Shown: positions 1-8,947 of the stretch, piece by piece
Layout: every line of letters begins with the position of its first letter
Position numbering within the stretch: position 1 is the first letter of the stretch
NCBI GenBank assembly: GCA_017403345.1
Contig: JAFQOH010000026.1
Coordinates: 1 to 64,000, forward strand
Direction of reading: 5' to 3'
Length of the DNA stretch: 64,000 bases
From: RGIG3701 sp017403345
GTDB taxonomy: Bacteria > Planctomycetota > Planctomycetia > Pirellulales > Thermoguttaceae
Program-made: the position numbers and the translations under genes
Notes under the pieces: generated by a model
Database searches by the model: none
What the model was told of the DNA's origin: nothing
Seen by the model: the letters and a program-made list of their open reading frames with translations, nothing else

Positions 1-1
1 G

Positions 2-1012
2 TACGCCGGCGAGATGAAGAAGGGCATCTTCACCATCATGAACTACCTCATGCCGAAACAGGGCGTCCTGTCCATGCACTGCTCGGCAAACGAAGGCCAC
101 GACGGCGACGTCTCGCTCTTCTTTGGTCTTTCCGGAACGGGAAAAACGACCCTTTCGACCGAAGCGAACCGCAAGCTCATCGGCGACGACGAGCACTGCT
201 GGACCAATCGCGGCGTCTTCAACATTGAAGGCGGCTGCTATGCGAAGTGCATCAACCTCTCGAAAGAGAACGAGCCGGAGATCTACAATGCGATCAAATT
301 CGGAACGGTCCTCGAAAACGTCGTGGCGGATCCGGAGACCCGCGAAGTGGACTACACGGACAAGAGCCTGACGGAAAACACTCGCGCAGCCTATCCGCTT
401 GATTTCATTCCGAACACGAAGATCCCGGCGGTCGGCGGCCATCCGAAAAATATCATCCTGCTGACTTGCGACGCGTTTGGCGTTCTGCCTCCGGTAAGCA
501 AACTGACTCCGGAACAGGCAATGTACCACTATATCAGCGGCTACACTGCGAAAGTCGCCGGTACGGAAGTCGGCATCAAGGAACCGCAGCCCGATTTCTC
601 CGCGTGCTACGGCGCAGCGTTTCTCGTCTGGCATCCAACGAAATACGCTGAACTGCTGGCGGACCGCATGAAGACGTACGGCTCCAATGCATGGCTCGTG
701 AACACGGGATGGGCCGGCGGCGGATACGGGGTCGGCAAGCGGATGTCCATCAAGCACACCCGCGCCATCATCGATGCGATCCACTCCGGCGAACTGGCGA
801 ATGCGCCGATGGAACAGGATCCGATCTTCGGTCTCTACGTTCCGACGCAGTGCACCGGCGTTCCGGCGGATGTCCTGATCCCGCGTGAATCGTGGATCGA
901 CAAAGCGGCCTACGAAGAAACGGCGAAGAAACTGGCGGAAGCCTTCAAAGCCAATTTCGCGAAGTATGCAGAAGCAGCTGCTCCGGAAATTCTGGCTGGA
1001 GGTCCATTCTAG
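2..1012 (+). CDS. pckA: Phosphoenolpyruvate carboxykinase (ATP), 5'-truncated by window edge
   Basis: This is the C-terminal part of ATP-dependent PEP carboxykinase, the cytoplasmic enzyme that converts oxaloacetate and ATP to PEP, ADP and CO2 in gluconeogenesis. The frame is open to the left edge (YAGE precedes the first ATG at 14), so the real start lies outside the window; about 210 residues are missing compared with the usual ~540. The P-loop GLSGTGKTTLS and the following GDDEHCW lie about 40-63 residues in, and GWAGGGYGVGKRMS is the conserved late motif. The gene ends with a stop at 1010-1012 followed by a clear terminator. The family is unmistakable. Confidence 0.97.
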   Translation, partial: YAGEMKKGIFTIMNYLMPKQGVLSMHCSANEGHDGDVSLFFGLSGTGKTTLSTEANRKLIGDDEHCWTNRGVFNIEGGCYAKCINLSKENEPEIYNAIKFGTVLENVVADPETREVDYTDKSLTENTRAAYPLDFIPNTKIPAVGGHPKNIILLTCDAFGVLPPVSKLTPEQAMYHYISGYTAKVAGTEVGIKEPQPDFSACYGAAFLVWHPTKYAELLADRMKTYGSNAWLVNTGWAGGGYGVGKRMSIKHTRAIIDAIHSGELANAPMEQDPIFGLYVPTQCTGVPADVLIPRESWIDKAAYEETAKKLAEAFKANFAKYAEAAAPEILAGGPF

Positions 1013-1033
1013 TATAAAGTAAACAAAAAAAAC

Positions 1034-1075
1034 GAAAAAGCCTTTCCGTTTAAATAGGGAAAGGCTTTTTTCAGC
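1034..1075 (+). terminator. Rho-independent terminator of pckA
   Basis: An A-rich lead, a GCCTTTCC stem arm, a short AT-rich loop, the matching GGAAAGGC arm and a T run follow the pckA stop by about 25 bases. This is a standard intrinsic terminator. Confidence 0.85.
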
Positions 1076-1120
1076 TTCATTCGGTAATTTCGTACGGATC
1101 TCTTTCCGAAGGAGCCATAG

Positions 1121-1154
1121 AAAAACGCCGTTCCCGTCTGATCATGGAACGGCG
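1121..1154 (-). terminator. Rho-independent terminator of the PEP-CTERM gene
   Basis: Read on the minus strand, GCCGTTCC, an 11-base loop and GGAACGGC are followed by GTTTTT. It lies just past the stop of the minus-strand gene that ends at 1187. Confidence 0.75.
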
Positions 1155-1186
1155 GATCGTTCAGAGCGTTTTTTCAGGCTTTACGT

Positions 1187-3991
1187 TTAGTGTTTCCGTC
1201 TCACGAGAAACAGTCCGCCAAGTCCGAGGGCGAGAAGGACCATCGTGCCGGGTTCGGGAACCTGACTGCTCGTACCGTTAAAGGAAAGGATACCGTCGGT
1301 GAAATCCCAGCCGTCGGTCAGGTCCATACCGTTCAGAGTGACGGAGAAGAAATCACCGGTCAGCGTTCCGTTATTTGCCGTCGAGAAAAGTTCCCATTCT
1401 GTGCCGGGAGCGACGCTCATAAGGTCGTCGATCGTCAGGTCAAGGATCGTGTGACTTACGTCCATCGAACCGCCGTCGATGAGGATCTTGTCGAATTCCG
1501 ACGCATCGGACTTCAGATCCATTTGGATCTCGGCAGCATTTGCTATGACCTGCACTTCCGCGAGATTCAGCGTGTAGGAATTCTGGTCCGCGTAGGTCAG
1601 AGCTTCCGGAAACTCACGCACGATGCGCAGAATGTTTCCGTCTTTCTCGAAATCCAGCGCAAGTTCCTTCCCTTGCGACCAGGAAGATGCATTGAACGAT
1701 TCAGACTTCCCGATCATTTCGCCCGGGTTTTCCAGCGTGCCGGAGTATAGTTCGAAATGGAAACTGGTCGCGTCGTCGATCAGACGCTGTCCATTGGACC
1801 AGCGATCGTAGACCTTGACAGATTCGATCGGCATGTCGTTCTCGGAGAACATGACCTGCCACCACTGATTTTTCTGGCTGCTGCCATGTGTGTGGGAGAA
1901 GTTCCCGGTGTTTCCGTCCACGGCATCACTGGAGGGATATTGCGTACTGCTGTAGTTGCTGACCTGCGAAGTCGGCCTCCCGAGCGCGATATTACCCAGC
2001 GCGGAGAGGTAAGTTCCCGTGATGGTCGTCGTGCCGTATGTGCCGACACCGCCGGGAGTCAGCGCACCGTCGGAGTGCGTCAGCGTATTCGTAATGGAAC
2101 CTGCGGTGAGCGTTCCTCCGGAAAGCGTCGTCGGGACGGCGACCGCGCCGGAAATGACCGCTTCGCCGGTCCCGCTGATGTTGAACGACGCTGTCGTATT
2201 GGCGTTGCCGTACTTCACGGTCGGAACGGTGAGTTTTCCGCCGGAGAGATTGTAGACGCCGATGCCATTGGAACCCCAATCGCCGTAGTTAATAAACTCT
2301 TTGATCGTTACTGTCCCGCCGGTCTGATTCACGGTCCCGCGGCTGTTGTTGTGGGCACTAAAGGCGATTTTCATCTGATTTGCATTCAGCGTTCCGCCGG
2401 AGATATTCACGACTGCCGAACCGCGCGTGCCGACGGTCAGGTGATTATTCACGGTCAATGAACCGTTCGAGAGATTCAGAGTCCCGTTTCCGCTCGGCTG
2501 ATCTGCCAAATAGATCTCACAGTCCGCCGTCACAGTCCCTCCTGAGATGGTGACCGTACCGCGTCCGGAATTTCCGATACGCCATGGGGAACCGCCATTC
2601 AGTTTTACTTCACCGCCGGAAATGTTCATCGCACCTGCGGCACTGGCATTATGTCCCATCTGGATCCCGCCAGTCGTCGTGACATTGCCGCTCGTAACGT
2701 TCAGCGTACCGTTCCCATTCGCGTTCTGTCCGAGGTAGAACGCACCGTTCTTTGTCGTCGTCAGAGAACCGCCGTTGATATTCATAACGGCTGTACCTTC
2801 CACGCCGAAATAGAAATCATCCGAGACGGTCAGTGAACCGCCTTCTGCGATGTCGATCGTACCGGATGCGCCGGAATTGTAGCCGAGCCACATTTTCTTC
2901 ACCGAAAGAGAAGACGCGAGCTGCGCCGTGTCTGGCGAACCGACATACACGCCGAACGCGACATCTTTTCCAGCTGGGCTGCTGGACCAGTTCGCGAGGT
3001 TGGCGAAATCCGTGTCAACAGAGTTTTCTTTCCAATGAACACGATCCAGCCCGAAAGCGATCCGGCCCTGTGTGTTAAGTTTTCCAGTATAGACGATCGT
3101 ATCGGTCTGGTCGAAAGACGAAGCATCCACACTGGCGAACGAGCCGGAGTAACTGCCAGCCTTGATGATCTGGATCTCGTCCGCCTTCATGTTCGTGCTG
3201 TTCATCAGATTCAGCACGAGCTTCCCTTCTGCAGTGTACTGCCCCGCAACGTCAAGAACGTCATAGGAGGGGGTCGAACCGGAATAATCCAGGTCGATCT
3301 GGAGCGTGGAATCCGCGGCGGAAGTGAACGTCGGCGCGACCCAGCCTTCCACATTGCCGTAGGTGCCCGCCTTGTTCTCCTTGTTCAGGATCATGACCTC
3401 GCAGAGCGTGAGAGGAGCGTTGGACGTTCTTCTTCCATCCACGTTATTGGCGATCTTGAGCCACGTACCGGCGACATTGTCCGGGATCTCGTATTCTTTA
3501 CGCAGAGTTTGGGAAGTATTCTGGATCCCGGAGTCCCAGACGAGCGTTCCGCCATTGTCCGGATCGCCGTTCCAAACAGTGATCTGGAATCCGTCCAGAC
3601 GGTACTGGAAACCGGGACGGTCGAAGATCACGACGGAATCAAGTGCTGTCGCGGTGTCCGCATAATTGACCTTCCACCAGCCGTTAATGTCGCTTCCGTC
3701 CGCATGATAGAAATTGTAGACACCATTGATGCCGCTGTAGTCGCCGTCAACGGCTTTGGCGATCGGATAGTCATTATTTACGGTCCTCGCCTGTGCCGGT
3801 TTCCCCTGCGCGATGTTCTGAATGTACAGATCATACCGCTGATTTCCGACCGTACCGGCCCCTCCCGGACTGTAAATACCCGTGGAATTATTCGTGTATT
3901 TGTATCCGTACGTATTGTCTTCCACAATATCCGCACACACAGTCCCCGCAAGCGACATCAGGGCACCGCAAAACAACATTTTATGTTTCAT
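1187..3991 (-). CDS. PEP-CTERM-sorted secreted beta-helix protein with two discoidin-like domains
   Basis: A 934-residue exported protein. It has an N-terminal signal peptide (MKHKMLFCGALMSLAG, cleavage near VCA-D). A galactose-binding, F5/8 type C-like domain at about residues 55-205 (NIAQGKPAQ, AVDGD, WWKVNY) and a second at about 655-800 (NIALGRPTS, AVDGNTG, WWQVMF) flank a long stretch of Gly/Ser/Asn/Thr-rich repeats of the 'MNISGGxxx' type that look like autotransporter or pectin-lyase beta-helix turns. The C-terminus is a canonical PEP-CTERM signal: VPEPGT, a hydrophobic segment and RRKH. It is likely an extracellular or surface glycan-binding protein processed by an exosortase; no exosortase gene is in the window. 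A decayed copy of its 5' part lies at 5449-5786. Confidence 0.9.
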   Translation of the reverse strand: MKHKMLFCGALMSLAGTVCADIVEDNTYGYKYTNNSTGIYSPGGAGTVGNQRYDLYIQNIAQGKPAQARTVNNDYPIAKAVDGDYSGINGVYNFYHADGSDINGWWKVNYADTATALDSVVIFDRPGFQYRLDGFQITVWNGDPDNGGTLVWDSGIQNTSQTLRKEYEIPDNVAGTWLKIANNVDGRRTSNAPLTLCEVMILNKENKAGTYGNVEGWVAPTFTSAADSTLQIDLDYSGSTPSYDVLDVAGQYTAEGKLVLNLMNSTNMKADEIQIIKAGSYSGSFASVDASSFDQTDTIVYTGKLNTQGRIAFGLDRVHWKENSVDTDFANLANWSSSPAGKDVAFGVYVGSPDTAQLASSLSVKKMWLGYNSGASGTIDIAEGGSLTVSDDFYFGVEGTAVMNINGGSLTTTKNGAFYLGQNANGNGTLNVTSGNVTTTGGIQMGHNASAAGAMNISGGEVKLNGGSPWRIGNSGRGTVTISGGTVTADCEIYLADQPSGNGTLNLSNGSLTVNNHLTVGTRGSAVVNISGGTLNANQMKIAFSAHNNSRGTVNQTGGTVTIKEFINYGDWGSNGIGVYNLSGGKLTVPTVKYGNANTTASFNISGTGEAVISGAVAVPTTLSGGTLTAGSITNTLTHSDGALTPGGVGTYGTTTITGTYLSALGNIALGRPTSQVSNYSSTQYPSSDAVDGNTGNFSHTHGSSQKNQWWQVMFSENDMPIESVKVYDRWSNGQRLIDDATSFHFELYSGTLENPGEMIGKSESFNASSWSQGKELALDFEKDGNILRIVREFPEALTYADQNSYTLNLAEVQVIANAAEIQMDLKSDASEFDKILIDGGSMDVSHTILDLTIDDLMSVAPGTEWELFSTANNGTLTGDFFSVTLNGMDLTDGWDFTDGILSFNGTSSQVPEPGTMVLLALGLGGLFLVRRKH

Positions 3992-4047
3992 CGCATTTTC
4001 TCAAAAGGTTAATGACGATTTCTCATGAACTAAAACACAATAAGACC

Positions 4048-4075
4048 ATTTTACTCCAATACTTTGAAAATACAA
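4048..4075 (-). promoter_or_regulatory. Candidate sigma70 promoter for the PEP-CTERM gene
   Basis: The minus strand reads TTGTAT, a 16-base spacer and TAAAAT, about 57 bases upstream of the start at 3991. The surrounding DNA is also present in decayed form upstream of the pseudogene at 5449-5786. Confidence 0.45.
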
Positions 4076-4285
4076 GCAGAAATAACAAAAAAAAGCAAAA
4101 ATCTTTTATTTCCCTGAAAACTTCTTTCGATTATATCGTTTTTCTGGCCAATTTCTCCCGATTTCGTCAATGAAAGCATCTTTTCAGCATCGCACATCCC
4201 TGCAGACCTACCGTTTCTCCACATTTCCCCCCAACGATCTCTGCCGTAAAAAATCAAAAAAATCAAAAAAATCTTAAAAAAGCAC

Positions 4286-4313
4286 TTGAAAATTCCGCGA
4301 CCTGTGATATAAT
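4286..4313 (+). promoter_or_regulatory. Candidate sigma70 promoter for the DUF1559 gene
   Basis: TTGAAA at 4286 and TATAAT at 4308 are separated by 16 bases. The predicted transcript has a leader of about 140 bases before the TTG start at 4459. The leader contains a perfect 7-bp inverted repeat (GACACTA/TAGTGTC, 4344-4359) that could be an operator or a small leader hairpin. Nothing else is evident in the 4013-4458 intergenic region. Confidence 0.6.
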
Positions 4314-4458
4314 GAATACAATGGGCACTCAGGAAATAGAAGAGACACTATTTAGTGTCCCGTTATTCCCCAAAACTTTCCCAGCCCTGTAAATTTGCGG
4401 TCTTTCGGTAATTTCCAGCCGCAAATTCCAATCGGATCCCCAACTCAAGGAGGTTATT

Positions 4459-5448
4459 TTGCTTCATTCATCCGCACGCTCCCGTACAGGATTCACGCTC
4501 GTTGAGCTTCTTGTCGTCATCGCCATCATTGGCATGCTCGTCGGACTTCTCCTCCCGGCAGTCCAGCAGGCCCGCGAAGCAGCGCGTCAGATGCAATGTT
4601 CCAATCACCTGAAACAGTTCGGGCTGGCCGCGTTGAATCACGAAGCAGCGATCCAATTCTACCCCGGCAGCGGCTGGGACTGCTACACGACCGGCGACTG
4701 CGATTTCGGCATGGGCTGGAAACAGCCTGGCGGATGGGGATACCAGCTGCTGCCGTTTCTGGAACAGCAGGCCCTCTACTCCATTATGGGAGACGGCGAC
4801 ATGTCGACGATGAACAAGGCGGCGGCAACGGAAATGATCCAGACGCCGATCGGGATCTTCCACTGTCCGTCACGCCGTACGCCGAAGCTCTACACCGGCT
4901 CAACATCCTACGCCTACAACTACAATTCGACGAATCAGCGCGCGAAAGGCGACTACGCGGCCAGCATAGGAGACTATTTGGACCCGCTGGACAACCGCAC
5001 GCGAAACAATCCGACGCCGTCGTATGCGAATGTCGCGAACGGGACTCACAAGCCGAAAGATCTCTCCAAAGTCACCGGCATCATCTTCAGCTGCAGTCAA
5101 ACAAAGATAGGGGAAGTCCGTGACGGCACCTCCAATACCTACATGATCGGCGAAAAGTACGTCCAGCCGGAAAAATACGAAGAATCCGGCGACGGTGACG
5201 ACATGGGAGCCTTTACCGGTGCAGATGATGACGTGACCCGCACATGCAGTACGTCCAACTTCTACCTTTCCCAGGACCGTTCAGGATACGGGACCCCCTC
5301 ATCCTATGCTTTCGGCAGTGCGCACGCAGGAGCATTCGGCATGGTGATGGGTGACGGTTCCGTACACCGGATCAGCTACTCCATCGACAAGGAAACGCAC
5401 GCTTACCTCGCCAACCGCAAGGACGGCCAAGCCGTCATGATCCCGTAA
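4459..5448 (+). CDS. DUF1559 prepilin-type (pseudopilin-like) protein
   Basis: The protein starts with a short basic leader and a type IV prepilin methylation motif, GFTLVELLVVIAIIGML at about residues 11-27. LLLPAVQQAREAARQMQCSN and LPFLEQQALY follow, the hallmark of the DUF1559 (SBP_bac_10) family that is greatly expanded in planctomycetes. The C-terminal half has FHCPSRR and the late H-x-G motif (GMVMGDGSVH). Function is unknown; members are exported, pilin-like surface proteins. The start is TTG at 4459, chosen because AAGGAGG sits 5 bases upstream and no ATG fits the prepilin leader. The length of 329 aa is typical. It lies between the PEP-CTERM gene and that gene's decayed partial copy. 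Confidence 0.93.
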   Translation: MLHSSARSRTGFTLVELLVVIAIIGMLVGLLLPAVQQAREAARQMQCSNHLKQFGLAALNHEAAIQFYPGSGWDCYTTGDCDFGMGWKQPGGWGYQLLPFLEQQALYSIMGDGDMSTMNKAAATEMIQTPIGIFHCPSRRTPKLYTGSTSYAYNYNSTNQRAKGDYAASIGDYLDPLDNRTRNNPTPSYANVANGTHKPKDLSKVTGIIFSCSQTKIGEVRDGTSNTYMIGEKYVQPEKYEESGDGDDMGAFTGADDDVTRTCSTSNFYLSQDRSGYGTPSSYAFGSAHAGAFGMVMGDGSVHRISYSIDKETHAYLANRKDGQAVMIP

Positions 5449-5786
5449 ACGGTCTGCCGCGGTATCGGCGTAATTGACTTTCCGCCACCGTTTAGGTCAT
5501 CTCCGGCTGCATGGTAGAAATTATACTTACCCGAAATGCCGCTAGAGTCACCATCGACCGCCTTGGAGGTCGGATAGTTGGCACTCACAGTCTTTGCCGC
5601 GGTCGGTTTTTCCTGCGCGATGTTCCGGACGTACAGATCGTACCGCTGACTTCCGACCGTTCCGGCCCCCCGGACTGTAGATGTCAGCCGCGTTATTCGT
5701 GTCGGCGTTTCCGAGGCCGTCGTCTTCCGCGACATCCGCACACGCTGTCCCGGCAAGTGCCCGCAAAGCAAAATTTTACGTTTTAT
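5449..5786 (-). pseudogene. Decayed 5' fragment of the PEP-CTERM/discoidin gene
   Basis: The minus strand still encodes stretches matching residues ~1-110 of the protein at 1187-3991: GTVGSQRYDLY, RNIAQEKP, KAVDGDSSGISGKYNFYHA. The start codon equivalent (5784-5786) is ATA instead of ATG. The signal-peptide region has a deletion and frameshifts, and the copy stops abruptly at the end of the DUF1559 gene. Similarity continues upstream into the promoter region to about 5905. It is a dead partial duplicate in the same orientation as the intact gene. Confidence 0.85.
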
Positions 5787-5892
5787 CGCGTTTCCTTAAA
5801 AGTGAATGAACGTTTTTTCATGAACTAAAACTCAATAGACTGAATTTTGTGTCAAAATCTTGAAGACGCAGACAAAAACGACAAGAAAAAAA

Positions 5893-5933
5893 CGAAAATC
5901 GCCAAAATTCGCGAGAAACTTTGGCGATTTTAG
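5893..5933 (-). terminator. Terminator of the TIM-barrel gene
   Basis: The 12-base arms AAAATCGCCAAA and TTTGGCGATTTT pair around a 13-base loop. On the minus strand the hairpin is followed by CGTTTTTTTC, just past the stop at 5961. Confidence 0.8.
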
Positions 5934-5960
5934 CTTCTTTAAGTTGGCAGTCCCAAAAAC

Positions 5961-6824
5961 TCAAACGACGGCCAGTTCCCACTCACGTTTCAGGAACTCG
6001 ATCGATTTTGGTATCTCGATCTCCCTATCTCCGCGAATGCCGCACTCAAAAGAGCAAAATCGGTCGTACCCAATGTACTTCAGGCCGCGGAAACCCTCGA
6101 CGAATCGGCTTTGATTCTGTCCTGGAATGGAGCGGCGCGGGTCGGAAAGCCCTCCGGCAAGATGAACGTGCGTGAGATACCGTCCTCCGGAGATCACCGC
6201 CCCCATCATGTCGGTCTCCTCGACGCTCATGTGGTAAAAATCGGCCATGACTTTCATCCCGTCCGAATCCACGTCGCGCGCGATCGCCGCTCCGTCGGAG
6301 ACCCGGTTCAGAAACGACGTTTCCATTCGGCAGAGCGGCTCAAAAACGATTGCCGTGCAGTGCTCCAGCGCGAATTCGGCCAGCGGATGCAGAACGTCGA
6401 CCAGGCGGGCGCGGATGCTCTGGTTCATCTCGCCGTCTTTCGGAGATCCAAAAAGCGGAACGTAAAGCATTCCGGCACACCCGACCTTTCCGGCAGCCTC
6501 GAGCTTCCGTTTCATCGAATCGATCCCGAGCTGACGCTCCTGCGGATCCGGCGAAATGATGTTTCCCGGATTTCTTCCGAAGTTGGTCATCGCTGCCGTT
6601 AGTCCCGCGTTGGCGAGCGCACGGCGGATCTGCTCTTCGCGGCCGTAAAGATCGACGTTCACCTCCGCGCCTTCCATGCCCCACGCTTTCATTTTCGCGA
6701 ATTTTTCTTCCAGCTCCTTTCCTGGAATGACCTCCATCCGCGAACAGATTCGCAGACGCGCCTTCGCGCTTTGGTCCGCGCTCTTTCCGTCAAATGCCGA
6801 GCCGGTGACTTCATGCTCTTTCAT
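5961..6824 (-). CDS. Sugar phosphate isomerase/epimerase-like TIM barrel (AP endonuclease 2 family)
   Basis: A 287-residue cytoplasmic protein of the xylose-isomerase-like TIM-barrel superfamily, to which IolE, hydroxypyruvate isomerase and endonuclease IV belong. The expected metal-site positions are visible: Glu in VFEPLCR, Asp and His in MADFYHMS, His in THVHLAGG and the late Glu in SFECGIRGD. The substrate cannot be told from sequence; a sugar, inositol or hydroxypyruvate-type substrate is likely. The start at 6824 is preferred over 6866 because CAGGAGG lies just upstream. It is 38 bases downstream of the secreted DUF1559-domain gene on the same strand and may be cotranscribed. Confidence 0.8.
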   Translation of the reverse strand: MKEHEVTGSAFDGKSADQSAKARLRICSRMEVIPGKELEEKFAKMKAWGMEGAEVNVDLYGREEQIRRALANAGLTAAMTNFGRNPGNIISPDPQERQLGIDSMKRKLEAAGKVGCAGMLYVPLFGSPKDGEMNQSIRARLVDVLHPLAEFALEHCTAIVFEPLCRMETSFLNRVSDGAAIARDVDSDGMKVMADFYHMSVEETDMMGAVISGGRYLTHVHLAGGLSDPRRSIPGQNQSRFVEGFRGLKYIGYDRFCSFECGIRGDREIEIPKSIEFLKREWELAVV

Positions 6825-6862
6825 CTTTTTTGACCTCCTGAAAAAAATGCAGCTCCTCGCGC

Positions 6863-8626
6863 TCAATCGAACGGTACGGAAACGGGTTCTCCATCATTCC
6901 GTTCGAGAAGACACTTCCAGATATTCTGGTCGATACTGTCACGGATCACCTGAACGCTTCCGTCTGCCATTCCTATTTTCGTCATACCATTTCTGGAAAC
7001 AGGCGGTCCTTTCTTTACCTCTTCCCAAGTTGGATCTCCGCTGGGGTCCATCCAGCAGACCGGCTTGCACTCGACCGTCAGTATCGTGTTGCTCGTTCCG
7101 TCACGAACTTCCCCCATCCGCGTTCCGCCAATGAATCCGCCAGTCCGATTCGGCATTCTTTTCGCGGGTCTGGGATCGCGGAACATCGTATTTTCACCAA
7201 CGACGACACCGATCGTAGCCTCCGAGGGAGCCAGCTCCAGCCGCGGATCTTTGAAACAGGCCGGGCAGAGATCGTGGAACTGGGAATTCCACTCGCTGTC
7301 CCACGGTTCGTCGTGACGGATCTGCTGATAAAGTGTGTTCTCTTCAAGGAACGGCAGAAGCTGAACACGCCAGGAATGAAGCGGTTTTCCCTCCGTATCG
7401 GTCGTGAACGGAGCTGGGAACGACTGCATCACAGCCTCAAAATTGAGCATCGCAAGGCTGACCTGCTTGAAATTGTTCGAGTACTGCATCGTCCGGGCAG
7501 CCTCACGCGCCTGCTGAACTGCCGGAAGGAGCAGCCCCGCCGTCACTCCGAGCATCGGCGTGCTGGCGAAGTTCATCAGCGGGAAACGGGCATTCATCTC
7601 GTTCACGTCCCAGACCAGACGGTTTTCTTCCTGCACCGGTCTGAACATTTCCAGATAAAGTTCGACCATATCCATCATGATCGCGCGCTGGATAGATTCA
7701 CTATCTGCCATTTCTTTTTCAATATTTTCCAGGATCTGCCAGTACCACCGGTCATAGAGCCTCATGAGACGGTTCGCGGCCTTTTCGTTCTTGCTCACGA
7801 CGGTGAGTTTCAGCACGCCGTCATACACGTCCGCACTCAAAAGTACCGCGTCCAGCCCTTCCTCGATCACGAACGCCTTGGGGATACTGAGTCCAAGCTC
7901 ATTCCTATCACGCATCGGAGCCAGTATCGCCGGGATCATGGATTTTGCCTGTTCGGTCATCCCAAACGCGAGATTCAGCGCGTTTCCCTCCGAAAAAGAA
8001 AGCGCGTTCATGAGCTTTTCATTCGGTGCCGTCTTCTTCTCTGCAAAGTATTTCGCGACGTAGTCCTTCTTCGTTTCCTCATCCAGCGGGAAAAGCGTCA
8101 CGGCAAAGACCACCGCTCCGTTTACTTGCCCGGAATGAAGCACCGTCTCCATCGCGGCTTCCTGTTCCGGAGAAACTGCCGGGAATCCTTTCAGAATGTT
8201 TTCCACGGCGGAAACCGCCTCCGCGTCCTCGGAACTGAGCGGCAAAACGGCGAAGATCGGTGACGCGGCCCCGTTCGGCTCCGCGAAAATGAAGAGATCG
8301 CGTCCCCCGGCGTTTTTCACCGTTTCGATCCGCTTTTCGATCTCGGTCAAGAACATTTCAGCCGCCCCAAGCGCCGTTTGGACCTGATCTTCCTCCATCG
8401 TGCGCTTGAAAACTGACTGAAAGACCGCGAGCATCGAATCCCACGATTCGCGGAGTTTCAACTCCTCAAGATCCGCGTGCAGAACGAACATCGTCCCTTC
8501 ACTCATCCAGGCGCCGGCAGCCTCAGCCGCACGTGTATCCGGCTGCTTTTCCGCGGCGAATACCGTCATCGAACTGAGGCAAAAAGCTAGCAAACAAAAG
8601 AACGTCAGTTTTAAATTCCTCAACAT
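6863..8626 (-). CDS. Secreted protein with large N-terminal region and C-terminal DUF1559 domain
   Basis: A signal peptide (LTFFCLLAFCLSSMTVFAA) is followed by a ~350-residue region of unknown function. From about residue 365 the DUF1559 hallmark LLLPAVQQAREAARTMQYSN, LPFLEENTLYQQI and the C-terminal GMADGSVQVI appear. Unlike classic members it has no prepilin leader, so it is probably secreted rather than assembled as a pilin. The start at 8626 (MLRNLK) has GGAGG 7 bases upstream; the in-frame ATG at 8644 has none. The upstream neighbour at 8948-10426 is a paralogue of its first ~350 residues. Function is unknown. Confidence 0.85.
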   Translation of the reverse strand: MLRNLKLTFFCLLAFCLSSMTVFAAEKQPDTRAAEAAGAWMSEGTMFVLHADLEELKLRESWDSMLAVFQSVFKRTMEEDQVQTALGAAEMFLTEIEKRIETVKNAGGRDLFIFAEPNGAASPIFAVLPLSSEDAEAVSAVENILKGFPAVSPEQEAAMETVLHSGQVNGAVVFAVTLFPLDEETKKDYVAKYFAEKKTAPNEKLMNALSFSEGNALNLAFGMTEQAKSMIPAILAPMRDRNELGLSIPKAFVIEEGLDAVLLSADVYDGVLKLTVVSKNEKAANRLMRLYDRWYWQILENIEKEMADSESIQRAIMMDMVELYLEMFRPVQEENRLVWDVNEMNARFPLMNFASTPMLGVTAGLLLPAVQQAREAARTMQYSNNFKQVSLAMLNFEAVMQSFPAPFTTDTEGKPLHSWRVQLLPFLEENTLYQQIRHDEPWDSEWNSQFHDLCPACFKDPRLELAPSEATIGVVVGENTMFRDPRPAKRMPNRTGGFIGGTRMGEVRDGTSNTILTVECKPVCWMDPSGDPTWEEVKKGPPVSRNGMTKIGMADGSVQVIRDSIDQNIWKCLLERNDGEPVSVPFD

Positions 8627-8712
8627 TTGAGATCCTCCGATCATCTATTCTGTGGGCTCTGTTTCCGGCAGCCGGCGGAAACGAAAAATACATACTTTCC
8701 CCCAACTTCTTC

Positions 8713-8740
8713 AGTGTATCGCAGATCGAAAAAAAATCAA
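8713..8740 (-). promoter_or_regulatory. Candidate promoter for the secreted DUF1559-domain gene
   Basis: The minus strand reads TTGATT, a 16-base spacer and TACACT, ending about 87 bases upstream of the start at 8626. Confidence 0.4.
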
Positions 8741-8782
8741 GAGTTTCCAGATTTATTCCAGAAATTTTGGTCAAAAAACAGA

Positions 8783-8813
8783 AAAAATGCCGTCTTTCGG
8801 AATGAAAAACGGC
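8783..8813 (-). terminator. Terminator of the Ala/Pro/Glu-repeat protein gene
   Basis: Minus-strand hairpin (GCCGTTTTTC and GAAAGACGGC, one mismatch) followed by ATTTTTTC. It resembles the terminator at 10591-10626, as if both came from one source. Confidence 0.7.
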
Positions 8814-8947
8814 GAAATTTAGTTTTCAGCATGAAATTTCAGCACACGCGCACGCTCAATGACGGTGAATAGGCCGATGGGATCGTGCAGGATGTTCCGA
8901 CCGTGATGGCCTCACTCCCGCACGCACGGGCACTTTGCCCAAACCGC

